64,000 nucleotides of DNA. It comes from Paramacrobiotus metropolitanus. Lineage: Eukaryota > Tardigrada > Eutardigrada > Parachela > Macrobiotidae. Shown piece after piece: positions 11,680-23,817 of the stretch (position 1 is the first letter of the stretch; each line of letters opens with the position of its first letter). The stretch is from contig NW_026570341.1 in NCBI RefSeq assembly GCF_019649055.1, positions 248,001-312,000 of the forward strand. The letters are read 5' to 3'. The notes under the pieces were generated by a model. It was not told the DNA's origin. It made no database searches and saw only the letters and a list, made by a program, of their open reading frames with translations. The position numbers were made by a program, and so were the translations under genes.

Positions 11680-12433
11680 ATCATTGTCGGCCTCCACTGT
11701 TACCCGAAGAAACGTTCTTGTCTTCCTCAGCTGCAGTTACTGTGTCGCTCATGTCGCATCCGCTCGCTGGTACGGTTACCATTGCACTTCCACAGGCTAA
11801 TCCAACCTCGTTTTTAGCACCGTTGGACACCTTCATTTGCTTCGCTCGCACCTCCGTGTCTGCCGACTGGCTTGATTCCAATCGCTGTTTGTCAGTCAGA
11901 TCCAATGCCATTATGTACTTATTTGGTCCCACGATGCGAGCCTCTCCCACATCCACTAGGATTCCCGGTATCATCGATACATTACGTTTAATTATGCAAT
12001 CATAGCGATTGCTGTTAGACTCAGAAACATCATACAGCATCTGACCTTTCACGCCACACAGCTCCACTTACAAATATACATGGCCAACTGCACGCATCGT
12101 CATACCATCCGTCATCGTGACCTCAACGACTTCCGATCTGACGTCCACTCCCAGGCCACGAATGAAACTTAATTTAATTACCGACATGCTGCTCCGAGTT
12201 TCCACTAACGCGTAGCCTCCATGTTTTGAGTACGAACTGGCACCAATGACACCGGACCGCACTGCTCCATTGGCTCTTTTGCCGGTTGACGTCCAAGTAA
12301 CGTACGGCAAGTGTGGCGGTGAAAGCAAGAGTGACTTGGAACACCCGCAGGGTGCAATGGGTAACCAGCCATCAGGAAAGTGCAACCCTGAGGAATACGA
12401 GGCGCAAAGTGACGGTGTGGAACACTGTGCCAA
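11680..12433 (-). mobile_element. Retropepsin-like region of a fossil LTR element
   Basis: On the minus strand, ALVETRSSMSVIKLSFI resembles the active-site neighbourhood of retropepsins (ALVDTGSS form). It is followed by alternating hydrophobic strands and a second block that includes RYDCIIKRNVS. It lies opposite in orientation to the gag-like part. The region is a fossil. A separate plus-strand frame of 134 codons overlapping it (12246-12650) has no recognisable family. Confidence 0.4.
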
Positions 12434-12927
12434 CTTGAACGACGCTGATGGTAATGTGTGTTATGATGCGGAAAAAGAAATCTTACGTAAGGAAGGTTTC
12501 TCGTTTATATCCATAGACAAACTTGTTCTGGGTGAACTGTCTAATGAAGTTAAAGATGCAATGGTCAATAATTTAAGTAGTGTAATCGCTGAAGTAGCTG
12601 CTTTTGGCGCACGTTTCAGTGCTGATCTGGCTGACAACCTGATTGGCTGATTCCCTCCCTCTCGCCCCCTCTCTGGAACTGAGTCCGAGACCGTAGCGCT
12701 GATCTGGCTGCTGCTGGCTAGCGGTGTCCCGACGCCCGGCGCCGGCCTGGTGACCTACTGTCTGCTTTGCTCTGACTGTCTAGTGAAAGTCTCCCTGCCG
12801 CTAATAATTAGAACGACAACCTATTGTAGTTAGCTACATAGTGCATGTGTATACATGTGTGTCTGCAATCGGCTACGAGTATTTAAATAATTCAATTAAG
12901 AAGTTTTCAATTTTTTATTTACTTAAT
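12434..12927. other. Spacer between element remains
   Basis: No gene is supported. A CT-rich tract follows 12650. The plus-strand frame ending at 12650 is acidic and protein-like but has no recognisable match, and could be element debris. Confidence 0.35.
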
Positions 12928-14350
12928 TCACACAATCTGCGGAACACACGCACAACACACACACTTCACATAATACAAGCAGTGTTCACATAAGATACAA
13001 GGCCGTTGTTTATAGAGCTCGCGTCGCTTGTAGCGTTGTTGGTCGGAATCGTCATCGCCCTCCCGCGGTCGCTTCTCGTGCGACTCATGCCGGATAATGC
13101 TACTATATTCCTTCTTCCCGGTGGTGTCCTCCTCACGATCGGTGTCGTCAGAAAGGTCAGACACCAAGTCGTCGGTGCCATCTAATTCGGATAACAAATC
13201 GGAAACATCCGATTCGCTATCCGATTCACCCGGTTTGTCGATGCGCTCCGCAAAACCAATGGAGAGCAGCCCCGCATATCTCTAAGAATTAACGATGTGG
13301 TCGTACGTGCAAATCCTGTTTATTACCATTTCTTACCCGAATGGCTGTGATGGTAGTAATCGGTAATCTAAACGGGCGGCCTCCGGATGTCCAACGTGGG
13401 TTTTTAACTGCAATCGAAGGGCTTCCGCGCTTTCTTTGATAGCGGTGCTCCTGCCCACCCGCACGTCAGTCGGGGAAGTCCACCACTCGCTGGCCATAAA
13501 TTCCACGTCACCTAAAAACACCTTAGATTTTAAACAGATAAACCAGCTTCACTGGATTTAAAATGTTTTAAAATAACATAAAATAATGTTGCTGATGCCA
13601 AAAAAACACTTTCTAAAATGAAGTTAATTTGATAAAGATAGTGATAAATAAAAAAACTTACCATGAACAACTTTGTGAGATGGCATTCATGGAACGATGT
13701 AAGGAAAAAAACCTAAAAAATGTAAAACACACATGTTTTCCCGTTCCATCCAGGCGCTTCGGTGTGTCAAAAATTAACGAGCGACCACTTGGAACAAAGG
13801 ATTTCTTCACCCCATTGAAATCCAGGATATCCTCAGTGTAGCCCTTTTGGGCGAATTTTTTGACTGAAAAGGGTTATTTTGGTAAAAATAAATATAAATT
13901 TAAATAAATCTGTATTAAATGAAAATACATCTGTATCATAAAAAGTGAATACACGTAAAAATGACATACATCTTTATTGACAAACCTTTAATTCGCTGCG
14001 TCCGGTGTCAGTCTCATAACTGTACACTTTAGGTCCGCACGACACGAATTTCTCAATGTGGCTTTCTATCGCCTGCAGCTGATTGTTAAATCACCCAGAA
14101 TGCTTCTGTTTCTGGCAGCCAGTCCCCAGGGCGCTGAATAAATACGACGGAGTCGGTATCGTATTACATGAGATGTTCTCCGGGCTTCTCCATCAAGTCC
14201 AACAGGACAAGGCGGGCGTTAGCCGTTGGAAAGGCTGCAATGGCTACATTTGTGGTAATCCTTCCTTTGTTGTAATCCTCACCCTGCGCATAGGATACCT
14301 TAAAAATCACTTTTGCATAGACAACATACGCATGCTTTCCAATAAAACTG
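12928..14350 (-). mobile_element. Fossil Polinton-like element: family-B DNA polymerase region
   Basis: Minus-strand blocks match the C-terminal half of protein-primed family-B DNA polymerases (DNA_pol_B_2, as in Polintons and adintoviruses). They include the AAFPTANARLVLLDLMEKPG helix region, the DTDSVVFI metal-binding motif, and the downstream EKFVSCGPKVYSYE block. An acidic Asp/Ser-rich tail follows at 13284-12928. No capsid, integrase or protease parts were seen, nor terminal inverted repeats. It is an incomplete, broken copy with several breaks; some gaps may be introns. It directly follows the KDM7-like pseudogene on the same strand. Confidence 0.6.
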
Positions 14351-14430
14351 CTTTAGTTCACTTCAAACCTAAGTAATTGTTTTTCTTTTCAAGTAAAAAG
14401 TGACCTTTCACTTCTTTGCTTTTTACTTAC

Positions 14431-16837
14431 CTTCCGAAAGGATTTTGGGAGGAATTTGACGATTTTTCTAGATCGAATAATAACGGCCTGCACTCCGTTA
14501 CTGTCGTGTAAGAAATTTCCGCCATCGTGGAAAAAATTTCCACCAAAAACCAGTCGCACAAACAGCATTTATCCTGCAGCAGGAAAAAAAATTTAATGAG
14601 TTATTCAACACTAACAACTGTACCAGAATTGATAATAAACTGCTGTACCAGGATTAATAAATGTAAATTGTTTTTGCAAATTGTACAGTTGTAAGACTAA
14701 TTGCGCATGGCTTTACCCTGCAGTCAGGTTTACCATCCACTTGGCGCAAGAATGGTTTCGCCTTGATTCAACTCCAGTTTATCGCAATGGCGTTCTGCAC
14801 CCAAAAATTTTTCATACTGCTCATCTGAGTTTATCCATTCTTTGTATTTTTCCAAATTGTAAATCGTCGGTGGAACTAAATAAAATACTTTGCTCCCCCG
14901 TGACAACATTAAAGGCTTTGGTCAAATAACATTGGCATTATGTTTCCGAAATTACAAATGCAGTTACATTGCAAATTACAATTACCATAGCAAATGTACT
15001 ACCGTAGCAATTATAAGATGACAAACTGATGTACCTAATAGCAGATAATTAATGGACCGTTCGCTTACTTCAAAAATGTGATACCACACAGATGTTTCGC
15101 TGAAGTCAATGTGGAAATCCGTATAGCTGTCCTGGGCTGACATTAGCACATATTTTTGCACTTTCGGTCTTACTTCTGTCAGGCGAAAGAACCGATCTAC
15201 CCAGCTGAGCTCGAGCACCACTGATGGTGGCTCAACATTTGTGTTCAGTTTGCAATAAATGCAGAATGCAATGTAGATTAGAACAGTAATTATCATTTTC
15301 CAAACACTGAGAGATATACAAGCAAAACTTACCTAGTTCCGGTAAATTCAAGGCGAATGATATTCAGGACAGGTATCCTAGGCGGCGGAGTCTGCATATA
15401 CTCGAGAATTTCTCATCACGTCAGCTTTTGGTCGTCCTGTTGTGTTCTTATACACCCAACTGCTAATAGCAATGGCACAATCAAACAATACACTTGTAGC
15501 ACTAGTTACTTACGGACATTGATCGCTACTACAATGCGAGCAAGAAAGGAAGCTACGGGTTTAGGGTATGCGTTGTAGCGAAGACAGCGAAAACCGGTTT
15601 GTACAGCTAGTACGCGCACAGACAGCCACACTCATACGCGTGTAAGTGAATGCGAGCGGATTAACCCACTCACACGCACATGTGCCGATCGATCGATACA
15701 GCGAGGCAGCATTCAGCTTGCGCTTTTTAGCAGCACTGAAATCCTCTGTCTTCGGTCTATTTATAGTCACAGCAGAGAGGCTGCATTGATCAATCAGCCT
15801 CAGCGGGCAAAAAAGGCTGTTCGCAGGCTTTTTAATATAGACCGTAGCCTCCTCATTTAGTCAGATTGTACTTCTCTCTTTTCACCTACGAATAATAACA
15901 CATATGAAAACATGCTGGAACGAAAATTTATAACTGGTCAATATCTAAGATTTTAACGACATCCTTATACGCAAAATCAGCCTAGGGGACAACAATGTTT
16001 AAACCTTCTTTTTGACGAAAAAGTATTAAGCGCTCGAATCCATGAGTGTCCAGATGCTTTTTAATCAACTCTGACCCATGCATCACCTCTAGTACGTAGT
16101 CGATTCTAGCAAGTAAAAATAGCAGAACTTATGTTATGAAGCTGTAACTTTTTAATGTAAATTGCGAATGAGTAAGACACAGCATGCAGACTTACGGTAA
16201 AAATTTTTTTTCACGTGATTCCGCCATGAATTGAGGTGTGCTAGACTGTGTTGGTTTACCGGCAGCGTCTTCTTCATATGCATTATGCCGGTGCATGTTG
16301 GTGATTTGCTTTTCTGCAACACACCACATTATAAAACCTCAACGGCTCCAGTACGAATCCAAACATCCACTAACAGCCTCTTAATAATAATCCGTTACCT
16401 GAATTTGGGAAAAATATACAAACCATTTTCTATGCACCAAAGTTCTTAACGAATGCGAAAAAAACTTGTGATTATTGTATCTGTGTATGTTAGCAGTTTT
16501 CATGCAAAATAACTCTTACTTATCGACGGTTTATGCTGTTTAGAGCATTCGCGACAATAATAATTCTGGATAGAATCGACCTGCATTTCTGTTACGTTCA
16601 CACAACTACAAAACCCAAGGATTCACCGTATCAAAAAGAAGGCGTTTCGAACAAGACAACTTCGCTAAAGATAATTTTTACGCAATTTCCATGGTACCAC
16701 TTTCCACATCCGCCGCATTCGATCATGAATCTGTCCTTGTGTTTCTTCTCTTCTTTGCAAATGCACGAATAATCCCCTGACAATGTGGATTTAATCCGTT
16801 TCTTTCTCGCAGATGATTCTGTTGGCTCCATACTCAT
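14431..16837 (-). pseudogene. KDM7/PHF8-like PHD-JmjC histone demethylase pseudogene
   Basis: Blocks match the KDM7 family (PHF8, KDM7A, PHF2) in order. PHD finger, 16837 to about 16524: CICK, RFMIECGGCGKWYHGNC, then YYCREC and KQHKPSIS. Linker, about 16305-15930: SREKKFLP, GFERLILFRQKEGLNIV, ADFAYKDVVKIL. JmjC, about 15430-14431: [31 protein letters not shown] with iron ligands His and Asp, [32 protein letters not shown]. The family demethylates histone lysines. Decay signs: a TAG falls between VVP and ADF; an LTR fragment (15863-15533) sits where the next block should be; the acceptor before LNTNVEPP lacks AG; the third iron ligand is Asn (GWINAV, where PHF8 has GWIHAV); the frame changes just after it. 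Likely a dead paralogue of a working host gene elsewhere. Confidence 0.8.
15533..15863 (-). repeat. LTR fragment inside the KDM7-like pseudogene
   Basis: This is an inverted copy of the first third of the LTR at 8949, starting TGACTAAATGAGG and keeping a TATAAATA box (plus-strand 15758-15765). The remaining two thirds of the LTR are missing. It lies between the linker and JmjC blocks of the demethylase remains. Confidence 0.7.
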
Positions 16838-16839
16838 TC

Positions 16840-19130
16840 AAGCAGATGCTGAAAGCTGATCTCCAAAAGTCCCCGAAGAGAGCTAACTATAACTGGTAGG
16901 GGGTTCTTGGCACGGCGTCTTCTCTCAGTCACTCAAACAAGAACTTGCGGTGGGCTGCCCAGTGGACTCGATACTGGCGAGGATCCTTCAAGATATTACG
17001 GAAAAAAATAAATCGGATATTTTTTACAGTTATAATTAAATGACGAAATTAAGAACAAGATAACACACATTTACACACTTTAACAACATTTTTAAACGGA
17101 AAAGGAGAACCTGACACGGTTCAATATGGGCTAGCCAAAGAATTTAACGTAACTGTCGCCAACAGCGGTTTGATCAGTAAAGGAGCAAATTGTTTTCAAC
17201 TAATATGTAATGCAGATACTTGTACCCCTTCAGCTGTTTTGGTTGCGGCCACCAAAAGCATAATACGTACTGTTTAGTTTAAGGGTCGAAAAACGAAATT
17301 CCAAAGGTTTTTTTGCGTGTTGTCTTTGGGAACAGGAATTCGGTCTATGATAGTTGTTCAGAGGTTATTTAGTCAGTGCTAATAAGCCATTATCCTACAG
17401 ATTGATAAAATAAGCCTAACGAAAATCCAGACGAAAGACAGACTGAACCAAACTTTACTACCTGCATATTGTTTGATAGCCATAAGAATAGAGAGTTGTC
17501 ATCACAAACCAGTTTTTAAAGTCAAATTTACGTTTAAAAGAGAATTATAAAAAACTTTAACATAAAAAGTCCATGAGAAAAGCTAAGAATCCATCACTGC
17601 TAAGCCGACCACTCCACCACTGACTCAACAGTCAACACGCAATTTTCCGAATTACGCTGCAGCTAGATGGAATTTTCAACTTTCTGTTCCATAACGGATA
17701 ATTTTCCGTTGCCCTAAATTTCTAATAATTTTGTACATTATTTCATCTTTTTGTATACATTATTATTTATTTGGTACATCAAAATTTAGCTTGAGAAAAA
17801 AAATGAAACTGAACATAAAAAGGCCGAGAGGATTCTATGAGTGTGGAACACTGGGAAGATTCGAGAGCATGTTTTCAAGTAGCTGCCCTCTGCAGTGGTT
17901 TAGTAAGTCATCGAGTAGTTATACCTTAAGCGCCTTCACGGACACTGACCAATTCTGTGAGCGAACAGCGATATGCCATAATTAGGTATGTGAGTTTCAA
18001 CAGCGAAACTGCACATACAGCGTATGGCCCTACCGTATGTGGACCGTAAACTGTTCTTATTTATATGTGAAATGTTTATCATTATATTGTACCAGAATAG
18101 TATGGGTGTCATTGGATTAGGTTTGAACCATGGTAGAATGCATCGTTTTTTACTACCAAATTTTTGTGACGCTCAGACTGGGATTGCCGGGTGTAGAATG
18201 CGAAGCCGCAGTGGAAGCCGAGCTGCGGCGCGAGCGGAGCTCGCGGAACAGCAGTATGAGCGAGAAGCGAGATATTGTTCCATGCGTAACAGCACGTCGG
18301 TAAAATGGTGTAAAATGGCAAACGTGTAATGAAGTGAATCGGAGTGAGCTAAAGTTTAAAATGTCGAATCAAGAGATTGTTGTTAATCCTTCTTAACAAC
18401 GTGTGACGTGGCAAGTGCTCATTGTTCATAAGAAAGCGCATGAGGATTTAAGTATTTATTAAGTATGGTGCCCAAGATTACTAACAATTTAAATGAATTA
18501 TGCAGAACACTGATATGGGAAAAAATCCAAAGGATCATTTTATAAAACAGCTTATATAGAAACAGCAAATTTTCACGTCTTTGAAGGTTATCTCTGCAAT
18601 TAACTCGAAGGTTACTTCTTCAGTGCAGCAAACGGGAAAATGTTTACACAAAATGACCAGAATGAAAATTATTGTGGTCGGTAAAACCGAAATGATCTAC
18701 AAGCACAGCGGTAGCCCTTGCATATTTGAGTAAGTGCTCTGTAAACCTATATTTAATTTTATTAATATTTAAGTGCGAGCGAACCGTAGAATGGACGACA
18801 AAAGTAGGTAGATAAAACGCGGCTACAGACCGACTTGCAGATTTTTACTTATTTTTGGCATCCACTGTACGCTACACGTAGAACATCAAAACAGTAAAAT
18901 TTTTTGCATTTCACATTAATACATCGCTGGTTTACTTATTCCGCGCAGTTTCCGCGGGGTCTACTAGTTCTCTTCTAAGTTGATTGATGCTTTAGTATTG
19001 ATGTTTATTGGCTTGAAAGATTCTGGGACGCTGTGCTGTCAAGTTTTGGACTAAACGCTTCTGCTCTGGGTAGACTGATAATCGCGCAGGCTTGACGGAG
19101 TTGTTGATAGAGCACGGTAATAGCACAGTG
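16840..19130. other. Spacer upstream of the KDM7-like remains
   Basis: No gene is recognised in 2.3 kb. A GC-rich island at 18180-18320 encodes an Arg/Ala/Glu-rich frame of uncertain meaning. The rest is AT-rich. Confidence 0.35.
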
Positions 19131-19132
19131 AA

Positions 19133-19285
19133 GCGCGATTCAGATAGTACGTAACGGAAATTTTTCACTTTTTGACCACCCCCACCCTTTTCTGACCTTT
19201 ATCCATGCATTACTTAGGGGCTGGTAACGCCAGACGGACCCACCCCCACTCCCTGAACCGCTACGTAATACTTGGATCGCGCCTA
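19133..19285. mobile_element. Short MITE with TACGTAA-type inverted ends
   Basis: GCGCGATTCAGATAGTACGT near 19133 pairs with CTACGTAATACTTGGATCGC near 19263. Between them are C-rich tracts (ccacccccaccc and cccacccccactccc). The element is about 150 bp with no coding capacity. Elements with TACGTAA ends and G/C-rich tracts are common in invertebrate genomes. Confidence 0.6.
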
Positions 19286-19289
19286 AAAT

Positions 19290-20340
19290 GTTGTGCAGAA
19301 TGACAGATTTTTATGATTTCGTTGTTTTATAGCGCCTGGTGGCAAATAAAATTATTGACAGACAGAGTGGCACAAATCGTGAAGCTTCAGTGAAACATAT
19401 TCTTCCCTTCTGCCGGTTTAGTCATCAGTTTTCGAAAGAAATACCTCTAGACTGCACCTGAATCGGTAAATTCAAATTTAAGTTTAGCATATTCAGTTTG
19501 CCAGCGCAGCTAGATAATGATTCGTCTCTTCCTAATTGTTATTGGTGTTTTGCAGCTGATTGAAATCTTGTGGGAAACGATGTGAGCTTGTACCTTTAAG
19601 TTCCTATGGGATTCGAGATTTCCGCGCCATATAACCTTCTTCTTGTACCTTTTGTACAGTTGTACTCTTCAGAATAATTTGTTCGCCTGCTTTAGCGGCC
19701 CATCCGCCAACGGAATAGACTTTCTTGGCGTGATAAAACATGCAATGGTCGTTGCAGGTCACCGGCTACGGCAACAGTGCTTGTGGACTTATTTAGTAAC
19801 GTGTTTATTTATTGAGGCAATTCTGCAGTATGTAAAATGGATTGATTGCATAAACTAAAACTGTAGTAGTTTGACCCCTATCCTTTCATTTATTAGTGTT
19901 TCCCCTGGATCAAGGAGCGAGTAATACAAAATCGAAACTGCGTCCGTGAAATAAGAGTCGCAAGAGTTGCCACAGGTGTACAAACAAATGGCTATTACAA
20001 TATACTATGTTACAGTAAACTAAAACTTGATAATAAACAGTATATGAAATTCGAATAGAAGCAGGAAAAAATTTACAACCCAGAAATCTGAATTCTAAAA
20101 TGCGATGGTTGAAAATATAAACGTACACGTCAAAGAACAAATTAACCGATTGAAAAATAAAAAAAGCTTTTCAACTACCGTAACTGGCGCTGACCCTTTC
20201 GGCTGCCAAACGAGCGGTCAAACTGAACCGTGGTTCACACGGAGTTTCCAGTTTACATTGATCGGAACTGGTTTTCTTCTGTTCCTTGTAGGAATTTTCA
20301 AGCAGTCCTTTTAAAAATGATAGTTTATTCGTGATTGAGC
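19290..20340. other. Spacer, nothing recognised
   Basis: AT-rich sequence with no supported gene. Short frames on both strands overlap without motifs. Confidence 0.35.
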
Positions 20341-20343
20341 TTC

Positions 20344-22075
20344 TGGTTGGAATCTGTCGATGTTCAAGTTGACGGAAATCTCCAGCATGAGGAAGTAACA
20401 CAGGTAGCGAAAAAAGGATTGATAACAGATTTCAAATGTCCAGGACAGCGTGCACAGTTTTTAGAATCCGGACGTATCTTTCATTGCCGATCCTCGTTCG
20501 TCCAGGAAGGCCATGTCTTGGTTCTGCTTCGTCGTGTACCGGACTCTGCCTGAATTTGGTACCAGGCAGAGGTGGTCAAGTTGGGGTCGCATGCGTCCTA
20601 CAATAACAGATGCGTTGAAGTACGTCTGCGCTACGGTCTCACGAAGGAGTTGGTACCTTCGGAGCAACTGCGTCCAATGGTCACCTGGACGACACTCGAC
20701 AAACCGCGAGTCTTGGAGTGCGACTTTGTGTCCCGCCATTGCCATTTGCGCAATGTAAACTGGAATAATGAGTCGGCGGATTTTCAGAAATGTTTTGTAA
20801 GGAACTTAACCGCCATTTCCGCGTGCTAATTGTATAGCTGAACGGAAACAAAGTGGAGTATAACAGCGTCAATACGGCATCGTAGTGACACTGCGGCATA
20901 CGGTGAGCTTTTTAAACGCAATTCTGCCACGTTTATTACTGCTGTACTTTTAACACATTTGAGCGTGGACAACAGTGTCAAAAACAGTTTCATCGAGTAA
21001 TAAAATGGAAATTTTTTAGTATAATTGTCTACTGTAGAGCATAGTAAAGCCTTCTACAACTTCTAACTTGAAACAAAGCTTAGTATAGCCTCATGAACTT
21101 TTATTTTCGTGTAAAGTCTTTGATAATAGATTAATTGTACAGTTTGTGATGGTTCAATGACGACTTTACGAATGGGATAGAACACAGGAACGCATGCCAA
21201 ACTAGGGTGATGTCCCCTTTTTCCCAATTGTTTATGGTAACAAACAATGGCAACACCCTCCAATTGCAGTGCCTATATGCTCCAAAGAAACACTTTGCGT
21301 ATTGTGTTTTTCATGTTTGATAGGCATGCCTGATTTGGAAGATCCTCTGAAAGCTGCACAAGAGCGTCTGGCTGCGCGAAGCAAAATCAAGCGGCTGAAG
21401 AAATGTCAGAACTACTTTCTGCAAAAGGTACCTTACGGTAAGTTTTCAGGTACAGTACCCGCGCGAGTTTAAGGGACAGAAAATTCCCCCACACCGCCCG
21501 CACTGGATGTCGGCTCCTTTGACATCAACGAAACCGACGCCTAGCGCAGGCGCTCTGGGGAGATTTTCTGTCCCTTCAACTCGCGCGCGTACAGTAATAC
21601 CAATAGTAAGCAGTATTCAAACGTTTTCGAAGTATAAGCAAAGCGTTCCTGTATCTGACAGGTATGTCTGGGGGACGAGCTTGTCGAAAAACCTGCTGGC
21701 AAAATTTACCTTTGCTTAACGATATTTTGGTGGAAGTTTCTGGACGCTGGACACGATTCAGCGCGTTGGGATTCGCCGCGTCTGTATATTGTGGGATAGT
21801 ATATTCGTCGGCGAAAGCTTCTTCACCGAGTTTCGAATTACTAATTGGACCTCCCGGTTTACTCAACCTACGTTCAAATCGGATCTATATTGGATGGTTA
21901 TGGTCATCCTGAAGTGACTGCGCAAGAATACGAAGACACTGGTCGTTGTCGGAGTGGATCTGCCAGAGTGCAATATGTTTTTGCCCGTTATTCAAACATC
22001 TTTAACGGAAAGCGTTGCGAAGGGTTGTTACGCTCGACTGCGAAGATGAAGTGCAGAGGGTGATGGAGAGTAATC
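20344..22075 (+). pseudogene. Decayed Tudor-like/F-box gene, second subfamily
   Basis: The N-terminal module reads SVDVQVDGNLQHEEVTQVAK, LITDFKCPGQRAQFLESGRI and FHC, then, in shifted frames to about 20830, WYQAEVVKLGSHAS, VEVRLRYGLTKELVPSEQLR and VLECDFVSRHCHLRN. This is the two-part Tudor-like layout of a second F-box subfamily I associate with tardigrades. An exon-like block (MPDLEDPLKAAQERLAARSK) follows at about 21325. F-box pieces appear at 21710-21830 in two frames: NDILVEV, then TLDTIQRVGIRRVCILWDSI. A leucine-rich piece (TLVVVGVDLPECNMFL) lies near 21940. Several frame changes mark it as dead. Family assignment is by remembered pattern, not by search. Confidence 0.55.
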
Positions 22076-22079
22076 TGGT

Positions 22080-22960
22080 CTGGTAATTGTCATATAGGAT
22101 TCTAGCTGTAGCCGACGACATCCATCATTAAGCAGCCGAGTTTACGATTTTTTTTCTTTGTGCGATTATTTAACTGACTCGTATATCGTTGCGGACACTG
22201 CGTGATCGGACCATAGTTGTATTACGTATTTTGGGAGAGTCTGTCGAAGATCCAGTTTCACTGTATTCTGTAGGTTATCTACTATAGTTTTCTTTTTCCT
22301 CACGTTCCGGTTGGAAAACTTTTTAGTAAAATCTACATGATTTTGGAGTTGATGTCTGTTTCGCTGATCCGTTTGAACTGTTCTGCTAATCGGTTCCTGC
22401 TTTTGTGTATTTCGCTTTAATGATTTTGTCCAACGAAATCAACAGCTAATAAAATGGTGAATACATCCCATCGCTCGGTTAAGGAGCGGATAACGAAAAA
22501 TTACTGTGTTACGGCCGAGAAATAAGGTAAGAGAATTAAAACTAAATTAAAGGAGAATGAGTGTACGCAAAAAATTCTGATCAAAATGTGAAACGGTAAC
22601 CACGTAATGTCACTTTGGTTACGGCTATAGAAACAGTAAAACAGCAGTGCGCGAAATGACTCGGATAATGATTTATTGCTGGGGCAAATTGCCAGATCGT
22701 GGCCCTGTAGGAGAGTTTGGGTTATTCGTATTAGTTATCAGCTGGCCGATAAACCTGAAGAATCACATACTTGTCTTACAACTCGACCGCACATTCAATA
22801 ATGCATACGTTATTACCGGAATTCATTCGAGGGTCCTGGCATCTGTTCAGCGAAGGCCAACTCCATGTTATGCCGGCATTGGAAAATACGGTTGGTAGTG
22901 GCACTCTCGCCGCATTTACAATTCTGCACAACGATTTGGAGGCAGCTGGACCATGAGGCG
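22080..22960. other. Spacer, nothing recognised
   Basis: No gene is supported. An 83-codon plus-strand frame at 22647 has no recognisable features and overlaps another frame. Confidence 0.35.
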
Positions 22961-23816
22961 CTAGTGTAGTGGGTGCGCAGAAGATTGTGCCATCGCGCTC
23001 AGAAAAAGGCCGGCGGTGGTCACAACTGGGGTACAGCTGAGGGTAGGTCGAGTATTACATAAATCACAAGTCTGTCCGGTGCCGGCGTTGTTTCTGGGAC
23101 GCTGTTGATAACCTGAGCCAACAACCAGTACGGGATTAAGCGAGCGGGTTTGAGCAAGTGGAGGAGCCGCCGAAAAAGCTGTATCCACTGATCCTCCAGT
23201 GGGCAGCACAGAGTGCCGAGAAACTGACGCGTGTTGAGGGCGCATAGGCGGCGGTTTGTTAGTCGCTGGCGACGATAAACGATGAACTGGCGGCACATGG
23301 TTTCTGATTTCATTGCGCTAAACTGATGCGCGGCTCGAAATACTGGTAACCGGTGGAACAAATCGACGTGGTGTTGTCTTTGATAGCGGCTGAGTTTGCG
23401 GCTGCGCGTCCAACCATTCCAGTCGACTGATTACCTGCCTGGTAATATCGTCATGCAGCTTCGTCTGGCACGCTTCGAAGCTGTCTTCCATATATGGTTC
23501 AGCCAGGACAAAACATTTGCCAGCTTTCTGTGATACCGTGGCGCTCGAACAGGAACACGGGGTGTCCTTCTTCCCGAGGGGTCAACGGAACCCAGTGCGA
23601 CTGCCACATGGAATCAAGAAATGGCCCAGCCGAAAGAAGTCGAAAGAGAATGCTGCCATCGCGTGGGCGCTCCACCTCCACGTACGACTGAATCAAAACT
23701 CGGCCACCAAATGGGTCCTGAATGCTGCTTACAATAAACATGACAATCCGGGACTTGGCGGTTTCCAGGACGCAGAAGTTTGAAAACCTAAGAATAACTG
23801 AAGAAAACTTGGTCAT
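22961..23816 (-). pseudogene. Unrecognised protein-like frames, probably a broken gene
   Basis: Two abutting minus-strand blocks have protein-like composition. The first (23800-23520) reads IQDPFGGRVLIQSYVEVERP, GSILFRLLSAGPFLDS and WVPLTPREEGHPVFLFERHG. The second, in another frame from about 23510 to 22961, reads LAEPYMEDSFEACQTKLHDD and ITRQVISRLEWLDAQPQTQP, then a Pro/Ser/Thr-rich tail. A splice acceptor-like TTCTTAG precedes the first block. At least one in-frame stop lies near 23305. The family is unknown. It may be a decayed gene or misjoined exons. Confidence 0.35.
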
Positions 23817-23817
23817 C

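Larger units (their letters stand above)
8949..12433 (+). mobile_element. Fossil LTR retrotransposon (Ty3/gypsy-like), rearranged
   Basis: This is a broken element. The parts seen are an LTR (8949-9774), a gag-like region on the plus strand (about 10000-11000) and an aspartic-protease-like region on the minus strand (12433-11680). The opposite orientation of the last part implies an internal inversion or a second nested copy. No reverse transcriptase, integrase or 3' LTR of the same copy is seen. Divergence between LTR fragments looks like roughly 15-20% by eye, so the family is old. Several breaks are present. Confidence 0.55.

Noticed and set aside
12246-12650. Plus-strand 134-codon acidic frame
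   Set aside because: Protein-like, but overlaps fossil element sequence on the other strand and has no recognisable family; not called as a gene.
15307-15332. 26-bp GTAAGT...CTCAG intron in the demethylase remains
   Set aside because: Too short to be spliced; the family alignment resumes about 55 bp further on, where the acceptor AG seems to have been lost.
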